Assembly (NCBI RefSeq): GCF_011617705.1
Contig: NZ_CP050154.1
Coordinates: 558,001 to 622,000 of the forward strand
From: Brevibacterium limosum
GTDB taxonomy: Bacteria; Actinomycetota; Actinomycetes; Actinomycetales; Brevibacteriaceae
DNA length: 64,000 nt
Reading direction: 5' to 3'
The translations under genes were made by a program, and so were the position numbers. The first letter of the stretch is position 1. Every line of letters starts with the position of its first letter. Shown here piece after piece: positions 50,921 through 58,907 of this stretch. The notes beneath the pieces were generated by a model. It worked only from the letters and a program-made list of their open reading frames with translations, searched no databases and was not told the origin of the DNA.

Positions 50921-51816
50921 GCCGTCACGTCCTCTGAGTCTGTGTCTGTGACGCTGTCGGCGCTGAAACGGTAGCCGACGTTGCGTACGGTGTGGATGGC
51001 GTTCTCAAGGTCTTTGCCGAGTTTCGCACGGAGGCGGCGAACATGCACGTCAACCGTGCGGGTGCCGCCGAAGTAGTCGTCGCCCCACACAGCGAGCAGG
51101 ATCTCGTCGCGGGTGAAGACCCGTTCGGGGTGCATGGCGAAGAACTTCAGCAGGGCGAATTCTCGGTAGGTCAGGTCGAGGCTGCGTCCGCCGAGCTCGG
51201 CGGTGAACGCGGTCTCGTCGATGCGCAGGGCTCCGGTGACGACGATCATCGGCTCGCCGTCGGCATTCCACGGGCCGCCCTCGCCCGCCTCGCCGAGGTG
51301 GCTCGACGGTCCGAGTCCGCTTCCGCGGGACGTGCCGACGGGCCCGCGCCCGGTGCGGACCGGTCCCCATCCGCCGGCACCGCTCGCCGCGCCGAGGCGG
51401 CCGGTGCCTGCGTGCGCCCCGCCGGGGAACCCGCCGCCGGAGTAGGCGGACGAGGATGCGGCGTGACGGTCACGGGCCACGCGCAGCCGTGCTTCCACCT
51501 CGGCGGGGCCGGCCGTGGTGAGGATGAGATCGGCCACGTTCCATTTCGCCGAGGCCGTCGCCAGTCCGCCCTCGCCGAGGACGACGATGACTGGTGCGGT
51601 GATCCGCGCCTCGGTGAGGAGTTCGGCGATGCGCGGGGCCAGGGACAGGTCGAGGCAGGCATCGGCGATGACGACATCGATCTCGGCGGACTCGGACGCC
51701 TGGTCGGGCAGATCGTCGGGATCGCAGCGGTCGACCAGGTGGCCGAGGTACTGCAGGGATTCGGGAGCGATGGGAGCGTCGAGTCTGGCTGCGGGGCAGA
51801 TGTGCAGAATCCGCAT
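50917..51816 (-). CDS. GlnR-like orphan winged-helix regulator with a long Gly-rich linker
   Basis: The protein has 299 residues from the ATG at 51816; AGGAGGTGG sits at the proper distance for this ATG rather than the one 9 nt earlier. The receiver-like domain (~1-115) has E-G-G-L-A-T-A-S-A-K-W-N-V-A-D and T-A-G-P-A-E-V-E-A-R-L-R, diagnostic of GlnR. The DNA-binding domain is standard (L-D-L-T-Y-R-E-F-A-L-L-K-F; D-Y-F-G-G-T-R-T-V-D-V-H-V-R-R-L-R-A-K-L-G). Between them is a ~65-residue Gly/Ser/Pro-rich linker. GlnR controls nitrogen assimilation in actinobacteria. It is coupled to mshD. Confidence 0.88.
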   Translation of the reverse strand: MRILHICPAARLDAPIAPESLQYLGHLVDRCDPDDLPDQASESAEIDVVIADACLDLSLAPRIAELLTEARITAPVIVVLGEGGLATASAKWNVADLILTTAGPAEVEARLRVARDRHAASSSAYSGGGFPGGAHAGTGRLGAASGAGGWGPVRTGRGPVGTSRGSGLGPSSHLGEAGEGGPWNADGEPMIVVTGALRIDETAFTAELGGRSLDLTYREFALLKFFAMHPERVFTRDEILLAVWGDDYFGGTRTVDVHVRRLRAKLGKDLENAIHTVRNVGYRFSADSVTDTDSEDVTA

Positions 51817-51939
51817 GTGCTGCATCCACCTCCTCGGCGCCCGTCGTCTGAGCCAGATTATAGCGAGAGTCGGCCGGAGACAGGGACGTCACCGACGCGG
51901 GGTTACCGCGGGTGTCGCCGGATGAGGCACGATAGTGCT

Positions 51940-52743
51940 GTGATCAGATGGATTCGAGTAGCCGTCGCCCTGGTGCTGGTGTTGGCCCTCAGCGCCTCCG
52001 TGTACTGGGGCTATACGCTGTTCCTGTTCGCGACCGGGCTCATCGTCCTAGGCGTCGCCTATGGGTGGCCGCGCCTGACGGACTCCCCGCAGCCGCGGGC
52101 GACCTCGATCATGCTCGCCCTCTTCGGAGTCGGCGGACTCTACGCCGCCTGGCAGGATTCCACCGCTCCCTACCTCGACTGGCTGCCCGTCCTGGCGGGC
52201 CTGGGTCTGCTGTGGACGTTCGTGCAGAACCTCACCCGCGGAATCGGTGCCTCCTATGCGGTGGCGAACGTGTCCGCGCAGGTCTCGGGTCTCGTCATCG
52301 TCCTGTCCGCGAGCACCTGGGTCGCGGCGATCACGGTCCCTGGGGACAAGGAGGCCATCGTCATCGGTCTGGCCTCGCTCATCGTGGGGCAGTGCATGAC
52401 CGCGCTGCCGTGGCCGGCGATCTACACCTCGCCGTTGGCCATCGCCATGTCCACAGCCGTGGCGGGGATCCTGTCGGTGCTCGTGTTCTCCGCGGCGATC
52501 TCACTGACCGCCGCGCTCGTCCTCGGTGTCGTCATGGGTCTGCTCGTGGCCGCAGTCGACCGGATGCTCGGACTCGTCGCCTATGCGAAGTTCCAGGCGG
52601 CCAACCTCGAGGCCTCACAGAACATCGAGGTGAAGAAGAACGTCGAGAAGGCCCGCAGCTTCGCCGTTCAGCTCGCCCTCGGTGCCGCTCCGATCGCCCT
52701 CGGCGGAGTCGTCGTCTACGCTCTTGAGCGCGTCGCCTCCTGA
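51940..52743 (+). CDS. Polytopic membrane protein of unknown function
   Basis: The protein has 267 residues from the GTG at 51940 (ATG at 51922 is possible). A TAGTGCT -10-like box just upstream suggests a leaderless message from the GTG. About seven hydrophobic segments cover residues 5-170 and 230-255; between 190 and 235 lies a cytoplasmic amphipathic region (A-K-F-Q-A-A-N-L-E-A-S-Q-N-I-E-V-K-K-N-V-E-K). I do not recognise the family. It is divergent from the GlnR-like gene. Confidence 0.75.
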   Translation: MIRWIRVAVALVLVLALSASVYWGYTLFLFATGLIVLGVAYGWPRLTDSPQPRATSIMLALFGVGGLYAAWQDSTAPYLDWLPVLAGLGLLWTFVQNLTRGIGASYAVANVSAQVSGLVIVLSASTWVAAITVPGDKEAIVIGLASLIVGQCMTALPWPAIYTSPLAIAMSTAVAGILSVLVFSAAISLTAALVLGVVMGLLVAAVDRMLGLVAYAKFQAANLEASQNIEVKKNVEKARSFAVQLALGAAPIALGGVVVYALERVAS

Positions 52744-52838
52744 GCTGCGTCGCGAGGGCCGTTCCCGGGGTTCGCGGCCAGGGGTCGCGTCCGTGGGCTG
52801 AATGCACATCGCTGTGCCGGGAACTGTAGACTGGAAGC

Positions 52839-52955
52839 ATGGAAAATCTCGTTGCTCTCGAAATCGTCTTCTCCAGCCTCGTCGGCCTGGCCGCTCTCGG
52901 TGCCCTGGGCGTCGGGATCAAGGTCGTCACAGCGCTGTTCAAAGACAACCGCTGA
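52839..52955 (+). CDS. 38-aa single-pass membrane peptide
   Basis: ATG at 52839, stop 52953-52955, sequence M-E-N-L-V-A-L-E-I-V-F-S-S-L-V-G-L-A-A-L then G-A-L-G-V-G-I-K-V-V and a basic end K-D-N-R. One hydrophobic helix (~5-30). A TAGACT -10-like box is 8-13 bp upstream, so the message may be nearly leaderless. It is followed after 6 bp by the nitrobindin-like gene and heads that operon. The regular helix and charged ends make it a credible gene despite its size. Confidence 0.65.
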   Translation: MENLVALEIVFSSLVGLAALGALGVGIKVVTALFKDNR

Positions 52956-52961
52956 TCTCCC

Positions 52962-53561
52962 ATGATCGAACTTGATGCCTCGGTTCATCCGGAACTCGTC
53001 CCCCTGTCCTGGCTGATCGGGTCATGGGAGGGCGTCGGCGTCGTCGGCTATGCGGACACTCCGGAGAAGCAGTTCGGACAGCGCATCGACTTCGTCGCCC
53101 ATGAGGGCACACCGTTCCTCCAGTACACCGCACATGCGTGGCTGCTCGACGAATCCGGTGAACTCGAATCGACCCTGACTCTGGAGACCGGCATCTGGCA
53201 GCTCGTGCGCCAGCACGACGCCGGGGACGTCGGCCCGGGCATGATGGTGCCCACCGAACCGCAGAGCTTCACCTCGGCCGCCGCGGTCGAGACCCTGCGC
53301 ACGAACGACGACGCCTTCGAGATCGAAGCCGAGATCGTTCACCCCCACGGAGTCATGGAACTCTACGCCGGCACTGTCAGGGGCCCGCGCATCGATTTGG
53401 CCACCGACGTGGTGGCTCGGACGAAGACCGCGAAGGAGTACACCGCCTCGACGCGGATGTACGGCCTGGTCGGCGGCGAACTCATGTGGGCCTGGGATAT
53501 GGCAGCCATGGGCCACGAACTCGCCTCCCACTCCTCTGCCAGATTGAAGAAGCTGTCCTGA
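52962..53561 (+). CDS. Nitrobindin-like (FABP-fold, DUF1794) protein
   Basis: The protein has 199 residues. L-S-W-L-I-G-S-W-E-G-V-G-V-V-G-Y matches the family motif L-x-x-L-x-G-x-W-x-G-x-G, and E-L-M-W-A-W-D-M-A-A-M-G-H-E-L-A-S-H near the end corresponds to the heme-ligand region. It is longer and more divergent than the copy at 24696. A ten-strand beta-barrel is expected, probably heme- or fatty-acid-binding. It lies between the 38-aa peptide and a YgfZ-type gene, all closely spaced. Confidence 0.82.
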   Translation: MIELDASVHPELVPLSWLIGSWEGVGVVGYADTPEKQFGQRIDFVAHEGTPFLQYTAHAWLLDESGELESTLTLETGIWQLVRQHDAGDVGPGMMVPTEPQSFTSAAAVETLRTNDDAFEIEAEIVHPHGVMELYAGTVRGPRIDLATDVVARTKTAKEYTASTRMYGLVGGELMWAWDMAAMGHELASHSSARLKKLS

Positions 53562-53562
53562 G

Positions 53563-54774
53563 ATGACTGATCCCGTGTCGCCGAATTCTGATGTCTCCGA
53601 TTCGCCGTCGCCGGAGAACACCGACGCCCCCACCGCGGCGGCTCGGCGCTCGTCCCTTGCCCGCGGATTGAGCTCCACCGCGGTGCTCGGGGCCGGCGGA
53701 CTCGCCGAGACTCCCATCCACTACGGAGCCTCCCTGCGTGAGCAGCGCGTGCTCGAGGAGAAGGACGGTCTCGTCGACCTCGCCCATCTCCGCGTGCTGC
53801 GTCTGAGCGGACCCGACCGCCTCACCTGGCTGAACTCGATCACCACGCAGAAGATCGACACTCTGGCCCCCGGTGTGTCCACCGAAACCCTTGTGCTCGA
53901 CCCGAACGGTCGCATCGAGGGCTGGCTCAGGCTCGTCGACGACGGTGAGGCGCTGTGGGCGATCAGCGATCTCAGCACGGATGGGACCCTGGACTTCCTG
54001 CGCAAGATGGTCTTCATGATGCGCGTCGAGATCGAGGATCTCAGCGACGACTATCAGTGCTTCGGCGCCATCACCTCTCTGCCGGAGGCGCTGCCGGTCG
54101 CCCGGACCTGGTCCGATCCGTGGCCGCACATCGGAAGCGGTTCGGCCTCCTATGCGCAGATCGACATCGGCCAGGAAGTCGCCGGCACCGACCATCCCGG
54201 CCTCGAGACTCCGTTCGTCATCGGCATCGTCAAACGCTCGGACCTGCAGGGGCTGTCTGCGAAGAACTTCGACATGGCCGGCTTCGACGCCTGGGAGGCC
54301 CTGCGGATCGCCGCCTGGCGACCGGGTCGGAACGAGATCGACCACAAGGCACTCGTCGGGGAACTCGACCTGCTGCGCACGGCCGTGCACCTGGCCAAGG
54401 GCTGCTACCGCGGTCAGGAAGCGGTGGCACGCGTTCACAATCTCGGTCAGCCGCCTCGTCGATTGACCTTCGTCCATCTCGACGGGTCGGGGCATATCGC
54501 CCCGGATCCCGGCACCGAGGTGCTCGCCGAAGTCCGCGGGTCCGAACGCCCAGTGGGCACCCTGACCTCGGTGACCGTGCACTGGGAGCTCGGACCGATC
54601 GGTCTGGCCGTGGTCAAACGGAACCTTGCCCCCGGGGCGCAGCTGAGCTTCGAAATCGGCGACGGGGAACGCGTCGTCGGCGCTCAGGAGACGATCGTCG
54701 TGCCCATGCGCGAACACGAGCGCGTGCTTCCGGAACGGAACAGGGACGTCGACGCCCGCAGCCAGAACCGCTGA
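53563..54774 (+). CDS. ygfZ: YgfZ-type folate-binding protein (GcvT-like)
   Basis: The protein has 403 residues. The first ~40 are Ser/Pro-rich. The conserved K-G-C-Y-R-G-Q-E-A-V-A-R near residue 280 is the YgfZ/IBA57 signature containing the functional Cys; R-L-S-G-P-D-R-L-T-W-L-N-S-I-T-T near 84-99 is the usual opening. YgfZ uses tetrahydrofolate to help build or repair Fe-S clusters. It starts 1 bp after the nitrobindin-like stop, so co-translation is likely; both partners fit oxidative or nitrosative stress handling (inference). Confidence 0.9.
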   Translation: MTDPVSPNSDVSDSPSPENTDAPTAAARRSSLARGLSSTAVLGAGGLAETPIHYGASLREQRVLEEKDGLVDLAHLRVLRLSGPDRLTWLNSITTQKIDTLAPGVSTETLVLDPNGRIEGWLRLVDDGEALWAISDLSTDGTLDFLRKMVFMMRVEIEDLSDDYQCFGAITSLPEALPVARTWSDPWPHIGSGSASYAQIDIGQEVAGTDHPGLETPFVIGIVKRSDLQGLSAKNFDMAGFDAWEALRIAAWRPGRNEIDHKALVGELDLLRTAVHLAKGCYRGQEAVARVHNLGQPPRRLTFVHLDGSGHIAPDPGTEVLAEVRGSERPVGTLTSVTVHWELGPIGLAVVKRNLAPGAQLSFEIGDGERVVGAQETIVVPMREHERVLPERNRDVDARSQNR

Positions 54775-54981
54775 TCCAGGCGGCCGTCGAGCAGGGCCGG
54801 GCGCTGTTTCCGATGCCGGTCCCCGCAATCCGAAGAGAGGTTTCGGCTGCCGGTGCACGGCAACGGATTCCGTACTCTCTCTGCGCCGAATCCGTGGGTT
54901 CGTCTCTCCGCGGAAGGTGATTCTGCTCAGCCCTCGGACGGTAAGTGACAAGAAGCGTCGAATACCCCTATTCTTCCCCTT

Positions 54982-56346
54982 ATGACAGCTTTGGAAATTG
55001 GCGGCGAAGCTCTGCCGCAGGAACGTAAGATCGTCACCGAGATTCCGGGACCGAAGTCGCGTGAGATCGAGGAACGTCGCAAGTCAGCCGTGGCGACCGG
55101 TGTCGGTTCGAGCCTGCCCGCCTATGTGGTGGCGGCCGGCGGCGGCATCCTCAAGGACGCCGACGGCAACCAGCTCATCGACCTCGGATCGGGCATCGCT
55201 GTGACCACCGCCGGCAACTCGAACCCCCGCGTGGTCGAGGCCGCGAAGGCCCAGCTCGAGGCCTTCACCCACACCTGCTTCATGGTCAACCCCTACGAGA
55301 GCTACGTCGAGGTCGCCGAAGCCCTCAACCGCCTCACCCCCGGTGACCACGAGAAGCGCACCGTGCTGCTCAACTCCGGTGCCGAGGCCGTCGAGAACGC
55401 CGTGAAGATCGCACGCGCCCACACCGGCCGCGACGCTGTCGTCGTCTTCGATCACGCCTACCACGGTCGGACGAACCTGACCATGGCGATGACCGCGAAG
55501 GCCGCCCCCTACAAGGCCGGTTTCGGTCCCTTCGCCGGTGAGGTCTACCGCGCACCCATGTCCTACCCGTACCGCGACAACTATGCGGCCGCCACGAAGA
55601 TCAGCGGTGAGGACGCAGCCAAGCGCGTCATCACGATGATCGAAAAGCAGATCGGCTCCGAATACGTCGCCGCGATCGTCATCGAGCCCATCCAGGGCGA
55701 GGGCGGCTTCATCGTCCCGGCCGAGGGCTTCCTGCCCACGCTCGTCGACTACGCCCGGGAAAAGGGCATCGTCTTCGTCGCCGACGAAGTGCAGGCCGGA
55801 TTCGCCCGCACCGGCAAGATGTTCGCCTCCGAGTGGGAGGGCATCGTGCCCGACCTCATCACCACGGCCAAAGGCATCGCCGGCGGTCTGCCGCTGTCGG
55901 CCGTGACCGGTCGCGCGGACATCATGGACTCGGTCGGACCGGGCCGCCTCGGCGGAACCTACGGAGGCAACCCCGCCGCCTGTGCCGCGGCACTCGGCGC
56001 CATCGCCGCCTATGAAGAGGACGGACTGCCCGAGCGTGCACTTGCCATCGGTGAGATCATCGTCGACCGTCTGACGAAGCTGCAGTCGAAGTACCCCGAG
56101 GTCGGCGACATCCGCGGCCGCGGCGCCATGATCGCCGCCGAGTTCGTCGAGCACGATTCGATCGAGCCGAACGCGGACCTGGTGAAGAAGATCGCGGACC
56201 ACTGCGCGAAGAACGGTGTCCTCGTGCTCACCACGGGAACCTTCAGCAACATCCTGCGCTTCCTGCCGCCGCTGACGATCTCCGACGAGCTCCTGAACGA
56301 CGCCTTCGACGTCATCGAGGCCGCCCTCGCCGAACTCCTGGCCTAA
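54982..56346 (+). CDS. gabT: 4-aminobutyrate aminotransferase
   Basis: The protein has 454 residues, the usual class-III aminotransferase length. N-S-G-A-E-A-V-E-N-A-V-K at 131-142 and D-H-A-Y-H-G-R-T-N at 157-165 bind PLP. V-A-D-E-V-Q-A-G-F-A-R-T-G (D268) and T-T-A-K-G-I-A-G-G-L-P (K297, the PLP lysine) complete the site. It transfers the amino group of GABA to 2-oxoglutarate, giving succinate semialdehyde. Succinate-semialdehyde dehydrogenase is not in view. It ends in a very long palindrome. Confidence 0.93.
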   Translation: MTALEIGGEALPQERKIVTEIPGPKSREIEERRKSAVATGVGSSLPAYVVAAGGGILKDADGNQLIDLGSGIAVTTAGNSNPRVVEAAKAQLEAFTHTCFMVNPYESYVEVAEALNRLTPGDHEKRTVLLNSGAEAVENAVKIARAHTGRDAVVVFDHAYHGRTNLTMAMTAKAAPYKAGFGPFAGEVYRAPMSYPYRDNYAAATKISGEDAAKRVITMIEKQIGSEYVAAIVIEPIQGEGGFIVPAEGFLPTLVDYAREKGIVFVADEVQAGFARTGKMFASEWEGIVPDLITTAKGIAGGLPLSAVTGRADIMDSVGPGRLGGTYGGNPAACAAALGAIAAYEEDGLPERALAIGEIIVDRLTKLQSKYPEVGDIRGRGAMIAAEFVEHDSIEPNADLVKKIADHCAKNGVLVLTTGTFSNILRFLPPLTISDELLNDAFDVIEAALAELLA

Positions 56347-56359
56347 CTCCACCCCAATT

Positions 56360-56417
56360 ACTACCTGACGGCGGCCCAGCAACCTCGCGCGAGGTTGCTG
56401 GGCCGCCGTCAGGTAGT
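56360..56417. terminator. Perfect 58-bp palindrome after gabT
   Basis: 29-bp arms with no unpaired centre, ACTACCTGACGGCGGCCCAG... mirrored exactly. It begins 14 bp after the gabT stop and ends 33 bp before the next start. It is probably a terminator, but the length and perfection are unusual and allow cruciform extrusion. Confidence 0.75.
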
Positions 56418-56449
56418 TCGGGGGATGCAGTTGTAGCACAATAGGGGCC

Positions 56450-57973
56450 ATGACTTCAGAAATCGACGGATCGACCGGCTCGTCCGCGAGCGTCCCGGCC
56501 CGAGTGTGGCACTTCCTCAGGGGACCGCGCTTCATCGATCTGCCGATCCGCCTGCTGGCTCTCATCATGGGTCTGACGATCCTGGTGCCCGGGTCCTTCG
56601 AGATCACCGAACCCCGCTACTCGGCGCTGCTCATCCTCGCCTACGGGCTCATCGTCTTAGCCAGCTTCCTGCCGCTGAGCATCGTCATCGCGACGACCGG
56701 ACTGGGCATCGTGTTCTCCATGGTCTACCCGGATCTGGAGAACATGTTCCCCGAGGCGCTCATCCTCGCCGCCGCCGTCCTGATCAGCCGCCGCCGCTGG
56801 ATCGGCTTCGCGCTGGGCACCATCGGACTGGCCGTCTACCTCGGCGCATCGACCAGGCTCGGATCCTATGATGCCGGTTTCGAAGGGCTGACCGACCTCG
56901 GCTACGGCTGGCTGACCTACTCGATCCTCGGTCTGTGCGCGTCCTTCGTCGAAGCTCGGATCCGCCGTGAGATCGACCGTCGCGAACGTGCCGCCGTCGA
57001 CCACCAGAAGTCACTCGACGCGATGCGCGCCCGGTTCACCAGCGATATGCACGACACCATCTCGCACTCCCTGACCACCGAATCCGCGATCATCCGCACT
57101 CTGGCGAAGCAAGGCGATGCCGAGACCGCCGACCGCCTCCTCGCCGAGCTGACGCTGGTCAACGCCGAAGCCACCAAGCGCCTCCGGCAGCTGGTGACGA
57201 GCCTGAGCAAGTGGGAGACCGAGAGCTGCACCGACTCCGCCGCCTCCCGGATCCGATTCCGCGCCGAGGCGGAGCAGCTGACGACCGCGATCGAAGACGG
57301 GTGCGCGGCCGGTTCCGTTCCGCTGACCACCGAACTCTCTGTCCTGCCGACCCATGCGACCGGCACGCTGTCGCACCATTTCCGGGCCGTCATGCTCGAA
57401 CTCGCCACGAACGTCATCCGCCACTCCGCCCCGGGCACCCCGGCCACCCTGGCCGTCGAAATGCGAGGTGAGAGCGGCGACCGGGCCGAACTGATCTGCC
57501 GCAGCACGAACGAATCCCCGACCGAGCTGACCGAGGCCCCGCGGTCGCTGTCCCGCCGTGCCACGGCCGTGGGCGGCGTCTGCCGGGTCAGCGCGGAGGA
57601 CCGGAAGACCACCGTCGTCGAGGTGGCCCTGCCGATCCGATTCATCTCATCTTCCGCAACGGCTCCCTCCACCGGAGCATCGACCCCCTCCACCGGAACC
57701 GCAGACTCGCTGCAGTCCGCACCGTCCATGGGTGCTGTCGGTGGCGGTGACATGATCGACGTCGTTGATGACGACTTCGACACCAGCACCGAGACACCTT
57801 CTTCCTCGAGGGTCGGCACCGGTCGCACCATCTCCCGGGATGAGACCGTGGACGGCGCAGACACTGCGGATTCGCCCGACTCCGATACGTCCGACTCCTA
57901 CACCGGCTCCGAGTCCCAGGGCACGGAGGCCGAACACCGCCGCAGCGGTGACCGCAACAAGGTCGACGTCTGA
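56450..57973 (+). CDS. NarL-partner sensor histidine kinase with degenerate ATPase domain
   Basis: The protein has 507 residues. Five or six N-terminal helices (~30-165) have no large external loop. A dimerisation helix has the HisKA_3 H-box S-D-M-H-D-T-I-S-H-S-L-T (His near 200). The HATPase N-box is present (M-L-E-L-A-T-N-V-I-R-H-S), but the expected D-x-G-x-G reads C-R-S-T-N-E-S-P and the G-x-G-L lid is not recognisable (S-L-S-R-R-A-T-A-V-G-G). The last ~105 residues are a Ser/Thr/Asp-rich tail. Paired with the regulator that starts on its stop. Confidence 0.88.
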   Translation: MTSEIDGSTGSSASVPARVWHFLRGPRFIDLPIRLLALIMGLTILVPGSFEITEPRYSALLILAYGLIVLASFLPLSIVIATTGLGIVFSMVYPDLENMFPEALILAAAVLISRRRWIGFALGTIGLAVYLGASTRLGSYDAGFEGLTDLGYGWLTYSILGLCASFVEARIRREIDRRERAAVDHQKSLDAMRARFTSDMHDTISHSLTTESAIIRTLAKQGDAETADRLLAELTLVNAEATKRLRQLVTSLSKWETESCTDSAASRIRFRAEAEQLTTAIEDGCAAGSVPLTTELSVLPTHATGTLSHHFRAVMLELATNVIRHSAPGTPATLAVEMRGESGDRAELICRSTNESPTELTEAPRSLSRRATAVGGVCRVSAEDRKTTVVEVALPIRFISSSATAPSTGASTPSTGTADSLQSAPSMGAVGGGDMIDVVDDDFDTSTETPSSSRVGTGRTISRDETVDGADTADSPDSDTSDSYTGSESQGTEAEHRRSGDRNKVDV

Positions 57974-58734
57974 TGTCTTCGGCCCCGGAAGCGAACCCGG
58001 AGGCGAACCCGGAGGCGACGCCGGATGCGAACCCGGAGGCGACTCCTTCACCGGCTGACCAGGACGAGACCCCGGAGTCCAACGAGCGCACCTCCGTCCT
58101 CGTCGTCGACGACGATTCCTGGACGACGCGAGCGGTGGCAGCGACGCTCAGCGATGCAGGCGCCTTCCGCGTCCTCGCTCCCGTCCACTCCGGAGAAGAG
58201 GCCGTAGCCGCCTTCGCCGCAGAGCGTCCCGACCTCGTTCTCATGGACGTCAACATGCCGCCGGGAATGAGCGGCGTCGACGCAACGGCGGCGATCATGC
58301 ACCTCGATCCCGACGCCCGTATCGTGCTGCTGACGACCGTGTCACCGGGGCCGGGCCTCGCCCGTGGGCTCGAGGCCGGCGCACTCGCCGTACTCAACAA
58401 GACGGCAGGAGAGAGGGAACTCGTCTCGATCGTGCGGGCCGCCTCGGCGGGGGAAAGCCCCGAACTGCTCACAGGCCTGGCCGAGGACCTCGTCATCAGC
58501 GGAGATCACCTGCCCGACGCCCCCGGCGCGGCACCGCAGCTGACCGCCCGCGAAATGGACCTGCTCGCCCTGCTCTGCCAGGGCCACGGCTACGAAGAGA
58601 TCGCCGCCGCCCAATCGGTGGCCATGTCCACCGTGAAATCGCACGCGCGCAACCTGCGCATGAAACTGGGCGCGCGCAACCTCGCCCAACTCGTCGTCCG
58701 CGCCCTGCAGTTCAAATTCTTCTCCCCGGAATAG
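57973..58734 (+). CDS. NarL/LuxR-family response regulator
   Basis: The protein has 253 residues, start overlapping the kinase stop by one base. The N-terminal ~38 residues are a repeat of N-P-E-A (12-bp DNA repeat at about 57985-58046), not found in normal NarL proteins. The receiver has V-V-D-D-D, L-V-L-M-D-V-N-M-P-P-G (phospho-Asp) and L-N-K-T. The LuxR-type helix-turn-helix is L-T-A-R-E-M-D-L-L-A-L-L-C-Q-G and A-M-S-T-V-K-S-H-A-R-N-L-R-M-K-L. All key residues are kept, unlike in its kinase. Confidence 0.92.
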   Translation: MSSAPEANPEANPEATPDANPEATPSPADQDETPESNERTSVLVVDDDSWTTRAVAATLSDAGAFRVLAPVHSGEEAVAAFAAERPDLVLMDVNMPPGMSGVDATAAIMHLDPDARIVLLTTVSPGPGLARGLEAGALAVLNKTAGERELVSIVRAASAGESPELLTGLAEDLVISGDHLPDAPGAAPQLTAREMDLLALLCQGHGYEEIAAAQSVAMSTVKSHARNLRMKLGARNLAQLVVRALQFKFFSPE

Positions 58735-58740
58735 CCGATC

Positions 58741-58850
58741 CCGCCGAGGCGGTCGGCCCTGTCACCCGCCCCCGCCGAGGCGGTCGGCCCTGTCACCCGC
58801 CCCCGCCGAGGCGGTCGGTCCCGTCAGCCACCCGCCCCCGCCGACGCGAC
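58741..58850. repeat. 31-bp tandem repeat, about three units
   Basis: Units start at 58741, 58772 and 58803, each opening with CCGCCGAGGCGGTCGG; the first two are identical over 31 bp and the third decays. The core CCGCC-GA-GGCGG is itself an inverted repeat. Lies between the regulator stop and the PucR gene. Confidence 0.75.
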
Positions 58851-58907
58851 CCTCCCCGACGAAACGGGCCCTCCCGACCGAGGCCGGTCGTTGACTACAG
58901 TGGGAGC

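Noticed and set aside
58741-58850. CRISPR array
   Set aside because: Direct tandem repeats without unique spacers.
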